Shown piece after piece: positions 33,429-44,810 of a DNA stretch of 64,000 nt. The DNA is from Thinopyrum elongatum. Lineage: Eukaryota; Streptophyta; Magnoliopsida; Poales; Poaceae. The position numbers and the translations under genes are program-made. The stretch's first letter is position 1, and every line of letters begins with the position of its first letter. The DNA lies in contig CM022298.1 of assembly GCA_011799875.1 (NCBI GenBank), positions 265,601,757 to 265,665,756 of the forward strand, in the 5' to 3' direction. The notes beneath the pieces are model-generated. The model was not told the origin of the DNA, did not search any database, and saw only the letters and a program-made list of their open reading frames with translations.

Positions 33429-34405
33429 ATGGCGGGCGCCTCTTCTTCGACTGGATCGACAGGCGCGCACAGAGGCACCGTGGGTCTTCGGGCCTTCACC
33501 CCCGCCTTCCGGCGAGTGCAGTGGCCGCCCAAGTTTAGGCCGGAGATGCCGCCTCGCTACGATGGCGCAGCAGACCCAGTGGGGTTTCTCAAGGCGTATG
33601 AGGGGGCGGTTCTGGCGGCCGACGACGACAGAACGGTCATGGCGAATTGGCTTCCCATGGCCCTCATGGGCGCGCCGCGCGCTTGGCATCTGGGCCTACC
33701 GGAATCCTCGGTGGCTTCCTGGGAGGAGCTGCGCAGCCTTTTCGTCACGCAATTCATGGCGCTGGCACCTCACACCATCGCAGCCATCCTCGGCGGCTCG
33801 CAGGCGCCACCCTCGGATCGCCACATCAAGCATTTCTTTCGCTAGGTGGGTGCCGCCCACATACAGCGGGCGGCACCGCCGGGTTGGGTGGCGCCCAAGG
33901 CCGACCTCACCTTTGACTCCGGGGACCACCCCGCGGTCACGGCCGGCGCTGGGGTGCTCCCGATGCTCTGCACCCCCACCATTTGCAACATGGCGGTCAC
34001 CAAGACCCTCATCGATGGAGGAGCCGGCCTCAATGTGCTCTTGGTGGAAGCGTTCTGCTTGCTTCATGTGCCCCATGGCCGGCTCCGCCCCACGAAGCCC
34101 TTCTGTGGAGTCGTCAATGGCTCCACCAACCCCCTCAGGCAGATCCGCCTCCCCGTCACCTTCGGCACCCGCGACAACTACCGCATCGAGCTCATCGACT
34201 TCGACATTGCCCGTATCAGCCTCCCGTACAACGCCATCCTCGGGTACCCGGCCCTGGCCAAGTTCATGGCAGCGAATCACCCTGCCTACAACCTCATGAA
34301 GATGCCGGGAAGCAGCGGCGTCCTCACCATGGCAGGAGATACCAAGGACGCGCTATTGGCCCTCAAGCTCGCCTTCAGAGCCATGATGGCCGCACGGCTG
34401 GCTGA
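33429..34405 (+). pseudogene. Tat3 gag (internally deleted) and protease
   Basis: The gag start MAGASSSTG is followed by a capsid N-terminal part (FRPEMPPRYDG, WLPMALMG, SWEELRSLFV). The C-terminal capsid and zinc knuckle are missing: the frame goes straight to a segment usually found near the protease (ILGG, SDRHIK). A TAG at 33843-33845 stands where related elements have Gln. The protease follows in the same frame with TLIDGGAGLNVL and YNAILGYPA. A frameshift near 34400 separates it from pol. Confidence 0.75.
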
Positions 34406-37400
34406 TGAAAGGGCCCAGAGGCTCCGGGGGCTGCGCCAGCGAAGAAGAAGCAGTTGTTCTCTCAAGATCGGGCTGAGACGAAGCAGGTGCCGGTCGATGA
34501 GGACGGGGCGTCAGGTGCCACCTTCACCATAAGTGCCAACCTCTCTCCAGATCAAGAAAAGGCGTTGGCCGACTTCTTACGCGCGAACAAGGAAGTGTTC
34601 ACATGGGAGCCCAAGGATATGGTTGGGATCCCGAGGGGAATAATCGAGCATCACCTGAGGGTGTGCCCTAATGCACGACCGGTGAAGCAGAAGGCGCAGC
34701 GGCAGTCCACAGAGAAGGAGTCGTTCATCGTCCAAGAGACCCGCAAGCTGCAAGAGGCTGGTGTCATTCGGGAGGTGCAGTACCCAGAATGGTTGGCGAA
34801 CCCGGTCATCGTCCCCAAGAAGGGCGGAAAGGAGATTATGTGTGTCGACTTCACTAACCTGAACAAGGCTTGTCCTCAAGAACCATTTCCGCTTCCGCGT
34901 ATCGATCAGATCGTCGACTCCACCGCCGAGTGCGACCTGCTGTGCTTCCTGGACGCCTTCTCAGGCTATCACCAAATCAAGATGGCGGTGCAAGATGTTG
35001 AGAAGATGGCTTTCTTGACCCCATGAGGGGTGTATTGGTACACCTGCATGCTGTTCGGGCTGAGTAACACCGGAGCAACCTTCCAGCGGCTGATGCACAT
35101 CGCTCTGGGCCGGCAGCTCGGGAGGAACGCAGAGGCATACGTCGACGACATAGTGGTAAAGTCTCGGGAGGCAAGAACCCTTATTGAAGACCTAGAAGAA
35201 ACATTTGCCAGCCTACGCAAGGTGGATCTGCGACTCAACCCGGAGAAATGCGTGTTTGGCGTCCCATCCAGCAAGCTACTGGATTTCTTGGTATCGCATA
35301 GAGGGATCGAGGCTAACCCAGAGAAAGTCAAGGCCATAGAAAGGATGAGCCCGCCGCAGACTCTCAAGGAGATGCAGAAGCTGGCAGGTTGCGTGACCTC
35401 GCGAGGGTTCATCTCCAAGTTGGGAGAACGCTCCCTCCCATTCTTCAAGCTGATGAAAAAGAAAGGACCATTTGAGTGGACTCCGGAGGCTGACGCGGCC
35501 TTCCAAGACCTCAAGAAGTACCTCACCAGCCCGCCGGTGATGGTGGCGCCACGTCCCCTTGAGCCCCTGGTGCTCTACTTGGCCGCCACACCTCACTCAG
35601 CCAGCGCAGCACTGGTGGCAGTGAGGGAGGAGCGCCTGGTCAAGGGCTCACGACGGGGCACCTCGTCACCAGATGGGGCGCCGTGGTCTCAAGAAGGCGC
35701 TCCTGAGGCTCTAACTCCACCATCGGCCAACAACACTCCTGAGACCTCAGCCAACCCACCTGGCAGTGGGTCTCCTAAGGACGATACTCCTGAGGGCACG
35801 GCTGCCATGGCGGATGATAAGGCTCCTGAGGGCCCGCAGACTCAGGCGTTGCAAGACCTCACTAATGCTTCCTCCCTCGTCGAGCACATGGTATACTTCG
35901 TCAGCATGGTGCTGCGAGACGCGCGGGCACGCTACCCCTTGCCATAGAAGCTACTACTTGCGCTCCTCGTCGCCTCCCGAAAGCTGCACCACTACTTCCA
36001 AGGCCACCCCATCAAGGTTGTCTCAGCTTACCCTATGGAGAGGGTGCTCTGGAGCCCCAACGCTGCGGGAAGGGTCACCGAATGGAACATTGAGCTGCAA
36101 GCGTTCGAGTTGGAGTTCAGTACCACCAGGATCATCAAGGGTGTGGCCCTCGCTGACTTCATGGTGGAATGGACTGACGTCCCTGACCGTGAAGTGTGCG
36201 AGGACCGCTCCCTCATACCCGGCGACGAGGCACCAGATGGTTGGATCATGTACTTCGACGGCGCGTTCTCACGCCAGGGTGCGGGGGCTGGAGCTGTGCT
36301 TATTTCGCCCACCACAGACAAGCTCTACTACACTGTGCAACTCTACTTCCAACACGGCGAGAAGGTCTCCAACAACATAGCAGAGTACGAAGGCCTGATC
36401 GCGGGACTCAAGGCCGCCGTAGCACTGGGGGTCAGGCGCCTCACCATCAGGGGCGACTTGCAGCTCCTCGTCAACTTCTCCAACAAGGAGTACACCCCGA
36501 AGGACGAGCACATGGAAGCATACCTTGAGGAGGTACGCAAAAATGAGAGACGATTCTTGGGCCTAGAATTGCAGCACGTGCCGCGAGGCACAAACAAGGA
36601 GGCGGATGACATCGCCAAGAGGGCGTCCCGGAGTCTGCCTCAGGAGCCTAGCGTCTTCGAAGAGCGGCTCTTCAAGCCATCGGCAGCTCCACCCATCGCA
36701 GAACCAGCACCGCCTCATGAGGACCTCCCCCAGGCTCCTCCGTCGGGCGCCCTGGTTTGTGGCCCGACCTCAAGAGCTCGCCTCCTCCTCGCGATGGAAC
36801 CTCAGGAGGGGTGTTGGACCGAGGAGTTCAAGGCGTACCTACTTCGGGGCACCCTGCTGGAGAAGGAGGAAGACGCGGAGCGTGTGGCCCGCCAGGCCAC
36901 AGCATACTGCATCCAGGACGGTGAGCTCTATCAGAGGCGTCCAAACAATGTTTCTTTACGGTGCATCTCCAGGGAGCAGGGATGCAAGCTGCTGGCCGAT
37001 ATACATGGTAGGGACTGTGGGCATCACTCTTCATCGTGCACACTCGTGGGCAAGGTATTCCGCAGTGGGTTCTACTGGCCCACGGCGCTCAACGATGCTG
37101 CCGAGCTGGTGAAGTCCTCTGAAGCCTGCCAGTTCCACGCAAAGCAGATCCACCAGCCTGCTTAGGGCCTCCAGACCATCCCGCTCACATGGCCATTCAC
37201 GGTCTAGGGGCTGGACATCTTGGGCCCATTCCCACGGGCACCCGGGGACTACCGCTACCTCTACGTCGCCATCGACAAGTTCACCAAGTTGGCGGAGCTG
37301 GAAGCCGTCCGCACCATCCCGGCCGGCTCGGCCGTCAAGTTCATCAAAGGCCTCGTGAGCCGGTTCGGGGTTCCTAACCGCATCATCACCGATAATGGCT

Positions 37401-38053
37401 CATAGTTCACCGGCAACCTTTTCAAAACATACTGTGCTATCCTTGCAACGCAGATATGCTACGCTTCGGTGGTACACCCCAGGAGCAATGGCCAGGCCTA
37501 GCATGCCAACGTAGAAGTTCTGAGAAGCCTCAAGACAAGGACCTTCAAAAAGAAGCTCGAGGCCTACGGCAGGGGCTGGCTTGACAAGCTCCAGTCTGTG
37601 CTGTGGTCCATCCGCACCACCGCAACCAAGCCGACGGGCGAGACTCTGTTCTTCCTCGTCTACGAAGCCGAAGCGGTTCTCCCTCACAAGGTCAAGCATC
37701 GCTCCATGCGGGTCTTGGCGTTTGACGAGGTACGCCAGGACGCCACGCGGGGGATGGACCTCGTGCTGGGGGAGGAACGCCGCCGTCAAGCCTCGCTCCG
37801 AGCGGCAAGGTTCCAGCAGGCGCTGCGGTAGTACCACTGCCGCAGTGTCCACTCCAGGACGCTCGAGGTGGGTGATCTCGTCCTGAGGCGGGTGCTCTCC
37901 ACGGAGGGGCTGCATAAGCTCTCACCCATGTGGGAGGGCCCGTTCAGGATCGCCCGTGTCTCCAGGCTTGGTGCCGCATGCCTGGAGACGCAGGACGGGA
38001 TCCCCATCCAGAACGCCTGGAACATCCAGCACCTCCGGAAGTTCTACCCATGA
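34406..38053 (+). pseudogene. Tat3 pol: one continuous frame with seven premature stops
   Basis: The frame holds throughout. Stops are TGA 35024-35026, then TAG at 35945, 37163, 37205, 37403, 37499 and 37829. Reverse transcriptase has FLDAFSGYHQI, LFGLSN and YVDDIVV near 35138. The second RNase H begins IMYFDGAF near 36246 and has NNIAEYEGL. Integrase has an HHCC region, a core with LDILGPF and IITDNGS, and ends RKFYP. The stop at 37499 replaces the Glu of NGQAE, the third catalytic residue of the DDE triad. A Pro/Ser-rich linker lies at 35640-35850. Confidence 0.88.
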
Positions 38054-39078
38054 AGCAAGGCCCCATGCCTGTGAAGGTCTCCGCTCATGGCACTCTCGCG
38101 TAATAATGAGTGGGGCTGTACATGCCCTGGAGTCTCCTGAGTGTCGCCCGCGGGCCTCACGGGGTCTCCCTCCCACGTCCTAGTGGCAGCACTTAGCTCC
38201 GCGCTGGTTAGAAGACTAGACTAGGTGCCGAACACGGCTGTTCTTTTGCTTGCTTTCTGTAGTTGGTTTGCAACTTCTTAATTGAATTTGGAGTTTTCGC
38301 GTTTCTCGTTTGCCAGAGCGGGAATTTTCTATTCCTCTTGTTCGTTCGCCTCTCTAGCCTTGTCCCGGGAAGAGCGGCAGTTGCCCGTCGCTCCTCCTCG
38401 CGCATCCCACGCGCGGGGGCTAGGTAGGTGTGTGCGCTTGGCGCTCGCCGTGACCACACCTCACCGAAGCCCTGTCGCCCTAGAGCTTCGGTCCTTAAAT
38501 CCTTGCGAGACACTCTCAAACGAGCTCATGGGCACGTGTACCTTCTCAAGTCCGTGTCTCCGGGCATCGCGACGCGGTGCACCAGCCACAACCAACCCAC
38601 GCTCGGGGGCTCGCGCAAGGAAGGGCATGACACCCTGTGAAGTTTTCTAATAATTCTGCAGCTGTACGATGCCTCCTGAGGCCCGATGGCTCCTGAGTCA
38701 TTAAGAAGCAAACTTTGCCAGATGTTGCTGGAGAGGCGCACCCTCGCGAGGCGGGAAACTATAGCAAGCATATCAAGCTAAGTTATTCTAACCGCACCTG
38801 ATCGGAATATCGGTACCCCGGCACAATATCAAAATAACAAACATAGCATAATGGCACGAGTGCCTTGGTTCATTACACGCCCCAGCGGGGCCCTCTACTT
38901 TTTTCAAAGTGCAGGAGAAAGGAAAGGTTAAACAAAAGTGGCCCGCACGACCACAGCAGCTCCCGAGGCCAGGCTCTGGTGCCCCCCGGGCTCAGTCAGA
39001 GTCTTCCTCTTGCTTCACCGGAGCGCGGCGACGAGATGACCCATCGCCTTCCCTGATGCGGGCCCGGCGACATGGTGG
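38054..39078. other. Tat3 spacer between integrase and antisense gene
   Basis: Non-coding. Parts at about 38090-38170 and 38390-38610 match the minus strand of T5 at 53965-53880 and 53600-53340, which shows that Tat3 and T5 belong to the same or sister families. Confidence 0.6.
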
Positions 39079-39834
39079 TTAGTCGTAGCCGCCGCTGCTG
39101 GTGCTCTCGCCGGAGGAGGAGCCGCCGCTGCTAAAGGAAGCATGGCCGTCGCCAATGGCAAGCTCACCCTCATCGTCGTCGCGGCCATCGTCAAGGCCAA
39201 GCTCATCGTCGCCGCTGCCGTCTTCTGGGCAGCACCCCGCGCGACGGCCGTCCTCCCCGAACACCCTCACGTAGAGGGTCGCGAGGCCGTCGTACCTAAA
39301 ATGAAGGGTGCGCCTCCCGCTCAGGCCTCGCGCGCGGGCAAACGCCCTCCAACCGCGGGTCAAGGACACGCTGCCCGTCGCGTTGACTTCGACCCCAACC
39401 CAGGAAGCCTTGCTGCAGCAGCCGTCAGCCTGCAGCCAGAGGCCGTCAAGCCCCGCGACCGGCAGCTCACTCCCGAAGAAGCGCGGGAGTGGGAGCCAGG
39501 TGCCGGTGGGCCTCTCCGACCACACGATGAACTCCGGGAGCACATCCGCCGAGTGGAAGCGCGGCCAAGGAGGCCGGGCAACCACGGCATGCCGCCCCTC
39601 ATCGCAGGGGCTGCCTCACCCTTGGCGGCCCCTGCCTCGAGAAGAAGCACCGCCGCGGCCGCCCAAAGCGACGCCGGCCACAGAAGAAGTGCGCCCGCGC
39701 CCTCGAGGAGCTGCCGCCGGGGTCGTGGCATGTTTGGTGGGGCGGCCACGCCCTCTCTTGGGTGGCAGCGAACCTGGCCACTCCTTGGGGGCCTTCCCTT
39801 TCTCGGCGGCGGAAAACCTCCTCGTTGGCACCAT
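39079..39834 (-). pseudogene. Tat3 antisense B3-like protein with AT-hook, one stop
   Basis: A frame of 251 codons starts at ATG 39832-39834 and is broken only by TGA at 39616-39618 (codon 73, probably from CGA). Residues 24-34 read PPKRGRGRPTK, an AT-hook motif that binds the minor groove of AT-rich DNA. The B3-like domain spans about residues 85-205, with LTRGWRAFARARGL, TLHFRY and LYVRVFGEDG. The C-terminus is acidic and Ser/Gly-rich. The position and orientation match the Tat1 antisense gene, though sequence identity is low outside the domain core. A TATA box lies upstream on the same strand. Confidence 0.7.
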
Positions 39835-39924
39835 GGATGCTACGGCAAGACGGGGAGATGCAGAAGAAGAGGGAGCGGGCAGCGAGAAGATGGAGATGAG
39901 AGAGGGGGGCTCTGCCCTCCCCTC

Positions 39925-39931
39925 ATTTATA
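39925..39931 (-). promoter_or_regulatory. TATA box for the antisense gene of Tat3
   Basis: The minus strand reads GGCTATAAATGAGG, about 91 bp upstream of the ATG. This is the same layout as in Tat1. The stretch 39932-40172 up to the 3' LTR holds no gene. Confidence 0.5.
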
Positions 39932-40172
39932 GCCGGAGGGAGGCTAACCGCCGGCCTCCACGATTTCGCGCAATGATGGTTTTTCTCTGCATGCAGCAGA
40001 GTCTCATCAAGCCGAACGGTTGCCGAGGCGTGGGGAAGCAGAGGCGCCCACGTCCCATCAATCGCCATGCGTCGACCAAGGCCGCAGGCGGTTAGGGCCC
40101 GCGGCGCTCCGCACTTGCCCCTTGACTTCGCCTCCAAGCCAAGTTCGAGCGTGCCTTGGGGCCGGGGGCTAC

Positions 40173-41044
40173 TGTCAGCGTTCTGGGAACGGGGGTACCC
40201 AGACTTGCCTACCTGCGGCCCACGGCGTGGCTCCATCGACGGCCTGGTACGGCCCAGCTTCAGCGACAACAACTCAAGACCCTCGCGAGGGGCCAAGCCT
40301 CGCGAGGTGGATGACACAAAGACCCCCATGAGGGGCGGCCTCCTTAGGCTGGCTCCTGAGGAGCGGAGAGTTCTATGCAAGCCTCACCTCATGAGGTCCA
40401 GATGACGTGAGCCATGACGACCAAGGCCAGGCGGGCGCCAGCGGGCGTAGTATACCAATTTCCTCTTTGGTGCAAAAGAGGCAAGCGCAGGCGCGGAGTC
40501 CCGAGGAATCAGCCAAAGGTTTCCATTCCCGTGCGACAAGACCAAGACCGCCAGGACGGCAGGACGGAGGTCATCATCGAGCCCACCATGGTTTTACAAC
40601 CAGAGGCTTTCACAGGCGAAGACTACTTTTGTCAGGATAGCATGTACTAGTTGTCTTCCTTCGAATTTGGCCGTTGTGGGATCCCTTCCCGCCTTTCATT
40701 TGGGAAGAGGACCAAGGCCACCATAAAGAGGACTTAGCCACCACCGTAGAGGGGGATCGGACCCCCGGACGGATCATTCATTCCTCCCACACACTCACCA
40801 GCTCACTCGAGCTCAAGAACACCTCTCCTCCTGAGGCTGTTCGCCACTATAGTAGTTCATCCTCAGCCCCTCGAGGCCAATCCACCACAAAGCAGGAGTA
40901 GGCTTTTACACCGCACCTCTTTTCCTTACAGTTCGTCGAGCTAGGCTGTGAGATTAGCGAGTAGGCAGACTGGGGAGGACGAGTTCTTCGCACGCACCCC
41001 AGAGTTTGAACCTCTCAAGGGTTTGCGGAACCCGAAATCCGACA
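40173..41044 (+). repeat. 3' LTR of Tat3
   Basis: It starts TGTCAGCGTTCTGGG after CCTTGGGGCCGGGGGCTAC and ends AATCCGACA. Confidence 0.9.
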
Positions 41045-44000
41045 AATTGGTCCAAGAAATTGTTCCTGCTTTTCTATGAAAATATTGGCCAGAGGTAAAA
41101 TTCAAACCAATATTTTTTAGTAGCTCAGAAACATTTATTTTGGGCATTTGAGTTAATCCAATAATTATTTGCATTGGATTTATATTTGTTATATATTAAT
41201 ATATGTCCATTAATTCTGGAACTTTTTATGTGGTTCTGGATATTCTAGTTCTAACCACATAACAATTTTAAGAATTTTAAAAAAATGGTTTAGCACTTTT
41301 CCTAAGCCAAAACAGACAGCACTAAAAACATAAAACAGAAAGAAATAATAAAGGAACTAACCTGGTTTTACCTCCCTGACAGCCCAGCAGACGGCACAGC
41401 TATCGGCCCAGCCCACAGTCGACGCCAGTCGTCGTCCTCCTGGCGCCAGGAGGACGAGGGGCACATACTCGCCGCTTGCGCGCATGGGCGCCACGCCACC
41501 TGCCTGCCTGCCCCTCCCCCTCGACACCCCAGCCTCTCTTGACGCCGCCACGGCGCACCCCGGCTCTCTCACTCTCCCTCAATCTCACCCCCTCCCCTGA
41601 ATCTCCCTCTCTCTAATGGCCGAGCGCGCCATCACCGCCGTCAACAGCCACCGCGGCCACATCCACCGCCTCGCCCCTCCGAGCTGTCCTCGAGGTCCGC
41701 CGTGACGTCCTCATACTCTCCACCAAGTCACGCGGTGCCAGGAGCTTCTTCCTGCCCTCTCAGCCGTCGTCTTAACCTCCGGCCGCCTGAGATCACCGTC
41801 GTCATTCCGGCCACACCAGACCTCCCTCGAGCTCGCCGACGACGCCTTCGGACCCGCTGTGAGCCACCGCATCGACTCCCCCTGCTCTCCTGCTCTATCG
41901 TGCCTTATAGTGCCAACCCCGATCTCACCCGAGCTCCGGCCGCCGCGCGAGCTCCGCTCCGGCGAGCTCGGGCATCCTCGCCGCCTACCACTTGCCCCAC
42001 TGGGTGCGGGAGAGCCCGAGCTACGCCCCAATGCGCTCAGCCGCCGCCCCAGTTGCCTGTAGCGCAGACTCCGCCGCGACCAGAGGTCACCAGCGATAAG
42101 CCCCGCCGCCTGAGCCACTGCCATGCAGGCCCGGCCTGCTAGGTGATTACCTTAAGGCTAATCACCATTTAACTAATCCCCTGACACTGACAGATGGGCC
42201 CTGATGCCACTAATTGTTTTTTAGGCAAATTAATCCTCTATTTAACCCTGTGTCACAGACATGTGGGTCCCGCGCATCAGGTTTGATCCTTGACTCATTG
42301 ATGTCGTGTTGTCGTCATGCTGACGCAGTAAGTGATTTTCTGGATTTTAAATAATTCAGGAAATTCCAGAAACTGTTTAAACTTCAAAAATTCATAGAAA
42401 TTAAACCGTAGCTCAGAATGAAATAATTTATATATGAAAAATTATCAAAAAAATCCAGTATATCCATTTATGCTATTTTCATGCAGGTTGGAACAACTTA
42501 TAGTTGCTGAATTGGGCAAATCAAATAAATGGCATTTGAGTTTCACATATGGAGTTTGAATTTGAACCTTGGGTTCAAACCAACTTCATTTAAATTGTTG
42601 CCAGCTACATTTGCTCAAATCACATTATACTGCCATGTCATGATCATGCATCATATTGTTGCATTGCATTGATTGTGTTCTTTCTCTGTTTGCTGGTGAT
42701 TGTCCCCTCTCAGTAGCAGATGTTCCGACGTTGTGATCGTCGACACTTTTGAAGTGCAGTACCATCTTCAGAAGTGCCAGGCAAGCAACCCCCCCTTGAG
42801 CATTCTGATACAATCCAACTCTCTCGCTCCTGCTCTCTTTTACTGCATTAGGACAACAACGATTCAACTGTTACATATTGCGGTAGTTGAACCCCATTCT
42901 TTTGCGTGACCTGTCTTTGCCACAGTAAATAGTTGAAACCCACTAGCATGAGTAGGAGTTGCTTGAGCCATGTTGTGCCTACTCATTCATGCTTCTTTGT
43001 CATGCCTGCTATTGCTTAGAGTTGTGTCAGGTCTGATTCATCGGGGATGATTTGGAATGTTGTGAACATGTCCTACTGTTGAGAGCTAAGTGTGTGAACA
43101 CGATTTGGTAAAGGTAGCGGTGAGAGGCCATGTAGGAGTACATGGTGGGTTGTCTCATTGAAACCGTCCTCAGGATCTGAGTTCTGTGTTTGTGATCCAA
43201 GACAGTTACTACCACACATTGGAATGCTTAAGTGCCCGTCTCGACTTATTAATCACCCTAATCTCTATCCATGAGTTGCAACTAGTTTCTGGTGTTTGTA
43301 GGTTGTGTTAGTAGTCTACCAAGTGGCACCCGGCCAGGTGGGCTTGGGACAGACTAGGCACTGTGGCACGGTGTACCAAGTGGCACCCGGATGGTGGGCT
43401 TGGAAACCCTGCTCACATCGTTTGGGGCCGTAATGGAAACCCCGGCCGGACTTCCTTGTGGATGGAACTCGAATAGGCGATAAACCTGGACTGGAGACTT
43501 GTGTGGTTAGTCAGGTCATGGCCGACACCCTCGCTAGGCTTCCGCTTGAAGGTTGCCGAGTACATGTCGTGTAAACGGCAATATGTGGTGAGAGCGTGTA
43601 TGAATAAGTACACCGCTGCAGGGTAATATGATCTATTCGAATAGCCGCGTCCGCGGATATGGACTACTTGGAACGCCTACATTGTTCATAGATAACTGGA
43701 AGTGGATACTCTAAAATGTGCAAGATAAGTGTGAGTGCTATGGATGGCCATCTCGTAGGGAGACAGAAGCGGATCCATAGTGGTGTATTGATATGGTGAA
43801 TATGTGGACTCGTGTGCGTTACATCAAAAGAGATACCAGTAGTCGTAGTACAGGATAGCCACCGAGTCAAAGCTGGCTTGCTGCAGTTAAACCCCACGAC
43901 CCCCTTTGTTGATACTGATGCATATGTAGATAGTTCTGGTGTAAGTCTTGCTGGGTACATTTGTACTCATGTTTGCTTAATTTATATTTTGCAGAGGAGA

Positions 44001-44797
44001 CTTCGGCCTCACTAGTAGTTCTGCGTGGACTTCGACGTTTAGCTTGTTACCTCAGCTACGATCTTGTACCCTTGGGAGGGTCTTGTAGATAGTCAGTCTT
44101 CTCAGCCTTTTTCATTTGTAGTTGTCTGTACTCAGACATGTTATGCTTCCGTTGCTTGCATGCTCTGTATGTTGGGTCATGTGACCCCTGTTTGTAATAA
44201 ATGCTATGAGGCTCTTCTGGGCCTTTATCTATATGTGTTGTTGAGTTATGTTGTGATGCCATGTTGTATCTACACATATCATGCATGTTATGTGTACGTG
44301 TAACGTGTATTGCTATGTGTGGGGTCCGACACCTAGTTGTTTATTCTTGGTAGCCTTCCTTATGGGGAAATGTCTCCTAGTGCTTACACTGAGCCATGGT
44401 AGTTCGCTACTGCTCCGGAACACATAGGTTGGCCGACATGTGTCCTTCTTTGCTCCTGTGTCTGTCCCTTCAGGGAAATATCATGCGGTGTTTACTGGAG
44501 TCCTGTTAGCTTGCTACAGCCCGGTTTCACTCGCTGCTGGCCGACACGTGCATTGCTAGGTCATGTATGCCTAGCCCTGTAAGTTTGTGCCACCTTGGGT
44601 TTACGACTAGCCATGTTGGCCCGGGTTCTCTATCATATGGATGCTAGCGACACAATCATATACGTGAGCCAAAAGACGCAAATGGTCCCGGCCTAGGTAA
44701 GGCTGCAGCCGTGGGGATACCGTGCGTGAGGCCGCAAAGTGATATGATGTGTTACATGCTAGATCGGTGTGACTTAGGGTCGGGGTCCCGACAGCTT

Positions 44798-44810
44798 TGG
44801 TATCAGAGCC
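44798..44810 (+). other. LARD primer-binding site, tRNA-iMet type
   Basis: TGGTATCAGAGCC, complementary to the initiator methionine tRNA end, begins four bases after the LTR. Confidence 0.85.

Larger units (their letters stand above)
32451..41044 (+). mobile_element. Tat3: complete Tat-type retrotransposon with antisense B3-like gene
   Basis: The element is 8.6 kb with LTRs 32451-33352 (902 bp) and 40173-41044 (872 bp). The target duplication is AATAG at 32446-32450 and AATTG at 41045-41049, one base apart; the uninterrupted site is seen in the sister LTR at 48718. The order is gag (internally deleted), protease, reverse transcriptase, two RNase H domains, integrase, and an antisense gene. 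The pol frame is continuous but has seven stops. T5 is its closest relative in the window. Confidence 0.9.
32305..44793 (+). repeat. LARD first visible LTR, interrupted by Tat3
   Basis: The parts are 32305-32450 and 41050-44793. It matches 48577-52413 throughout. Within it a CCAAGTGGCACCCGG block occurs twice (about 43319 and 43377). Chance ORFs at 41700-42140 and elsewhere are not genes. Confidence 0.88.

Noticed and set aside
33256..34299. 347-codon plus-strand ORF with Arg/Ser/Pro bias
   Set aside because: It overlaps Tat3 gag-protease, whose motifs are in another frame; a GC-rich shadow.
41700..42142. Pro/Arg-rich ORF, repeated at 49097-49814
   Set aside because: It lies within both LTRs of the LARD element; the copies have different frames open, so it is not a conserved protein.
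44798..44810. tRNA gene fragment
   Set aside because: The 13-base match to the initiator tRNA end is a primer-binding site; no cloverleaf surrounds it.
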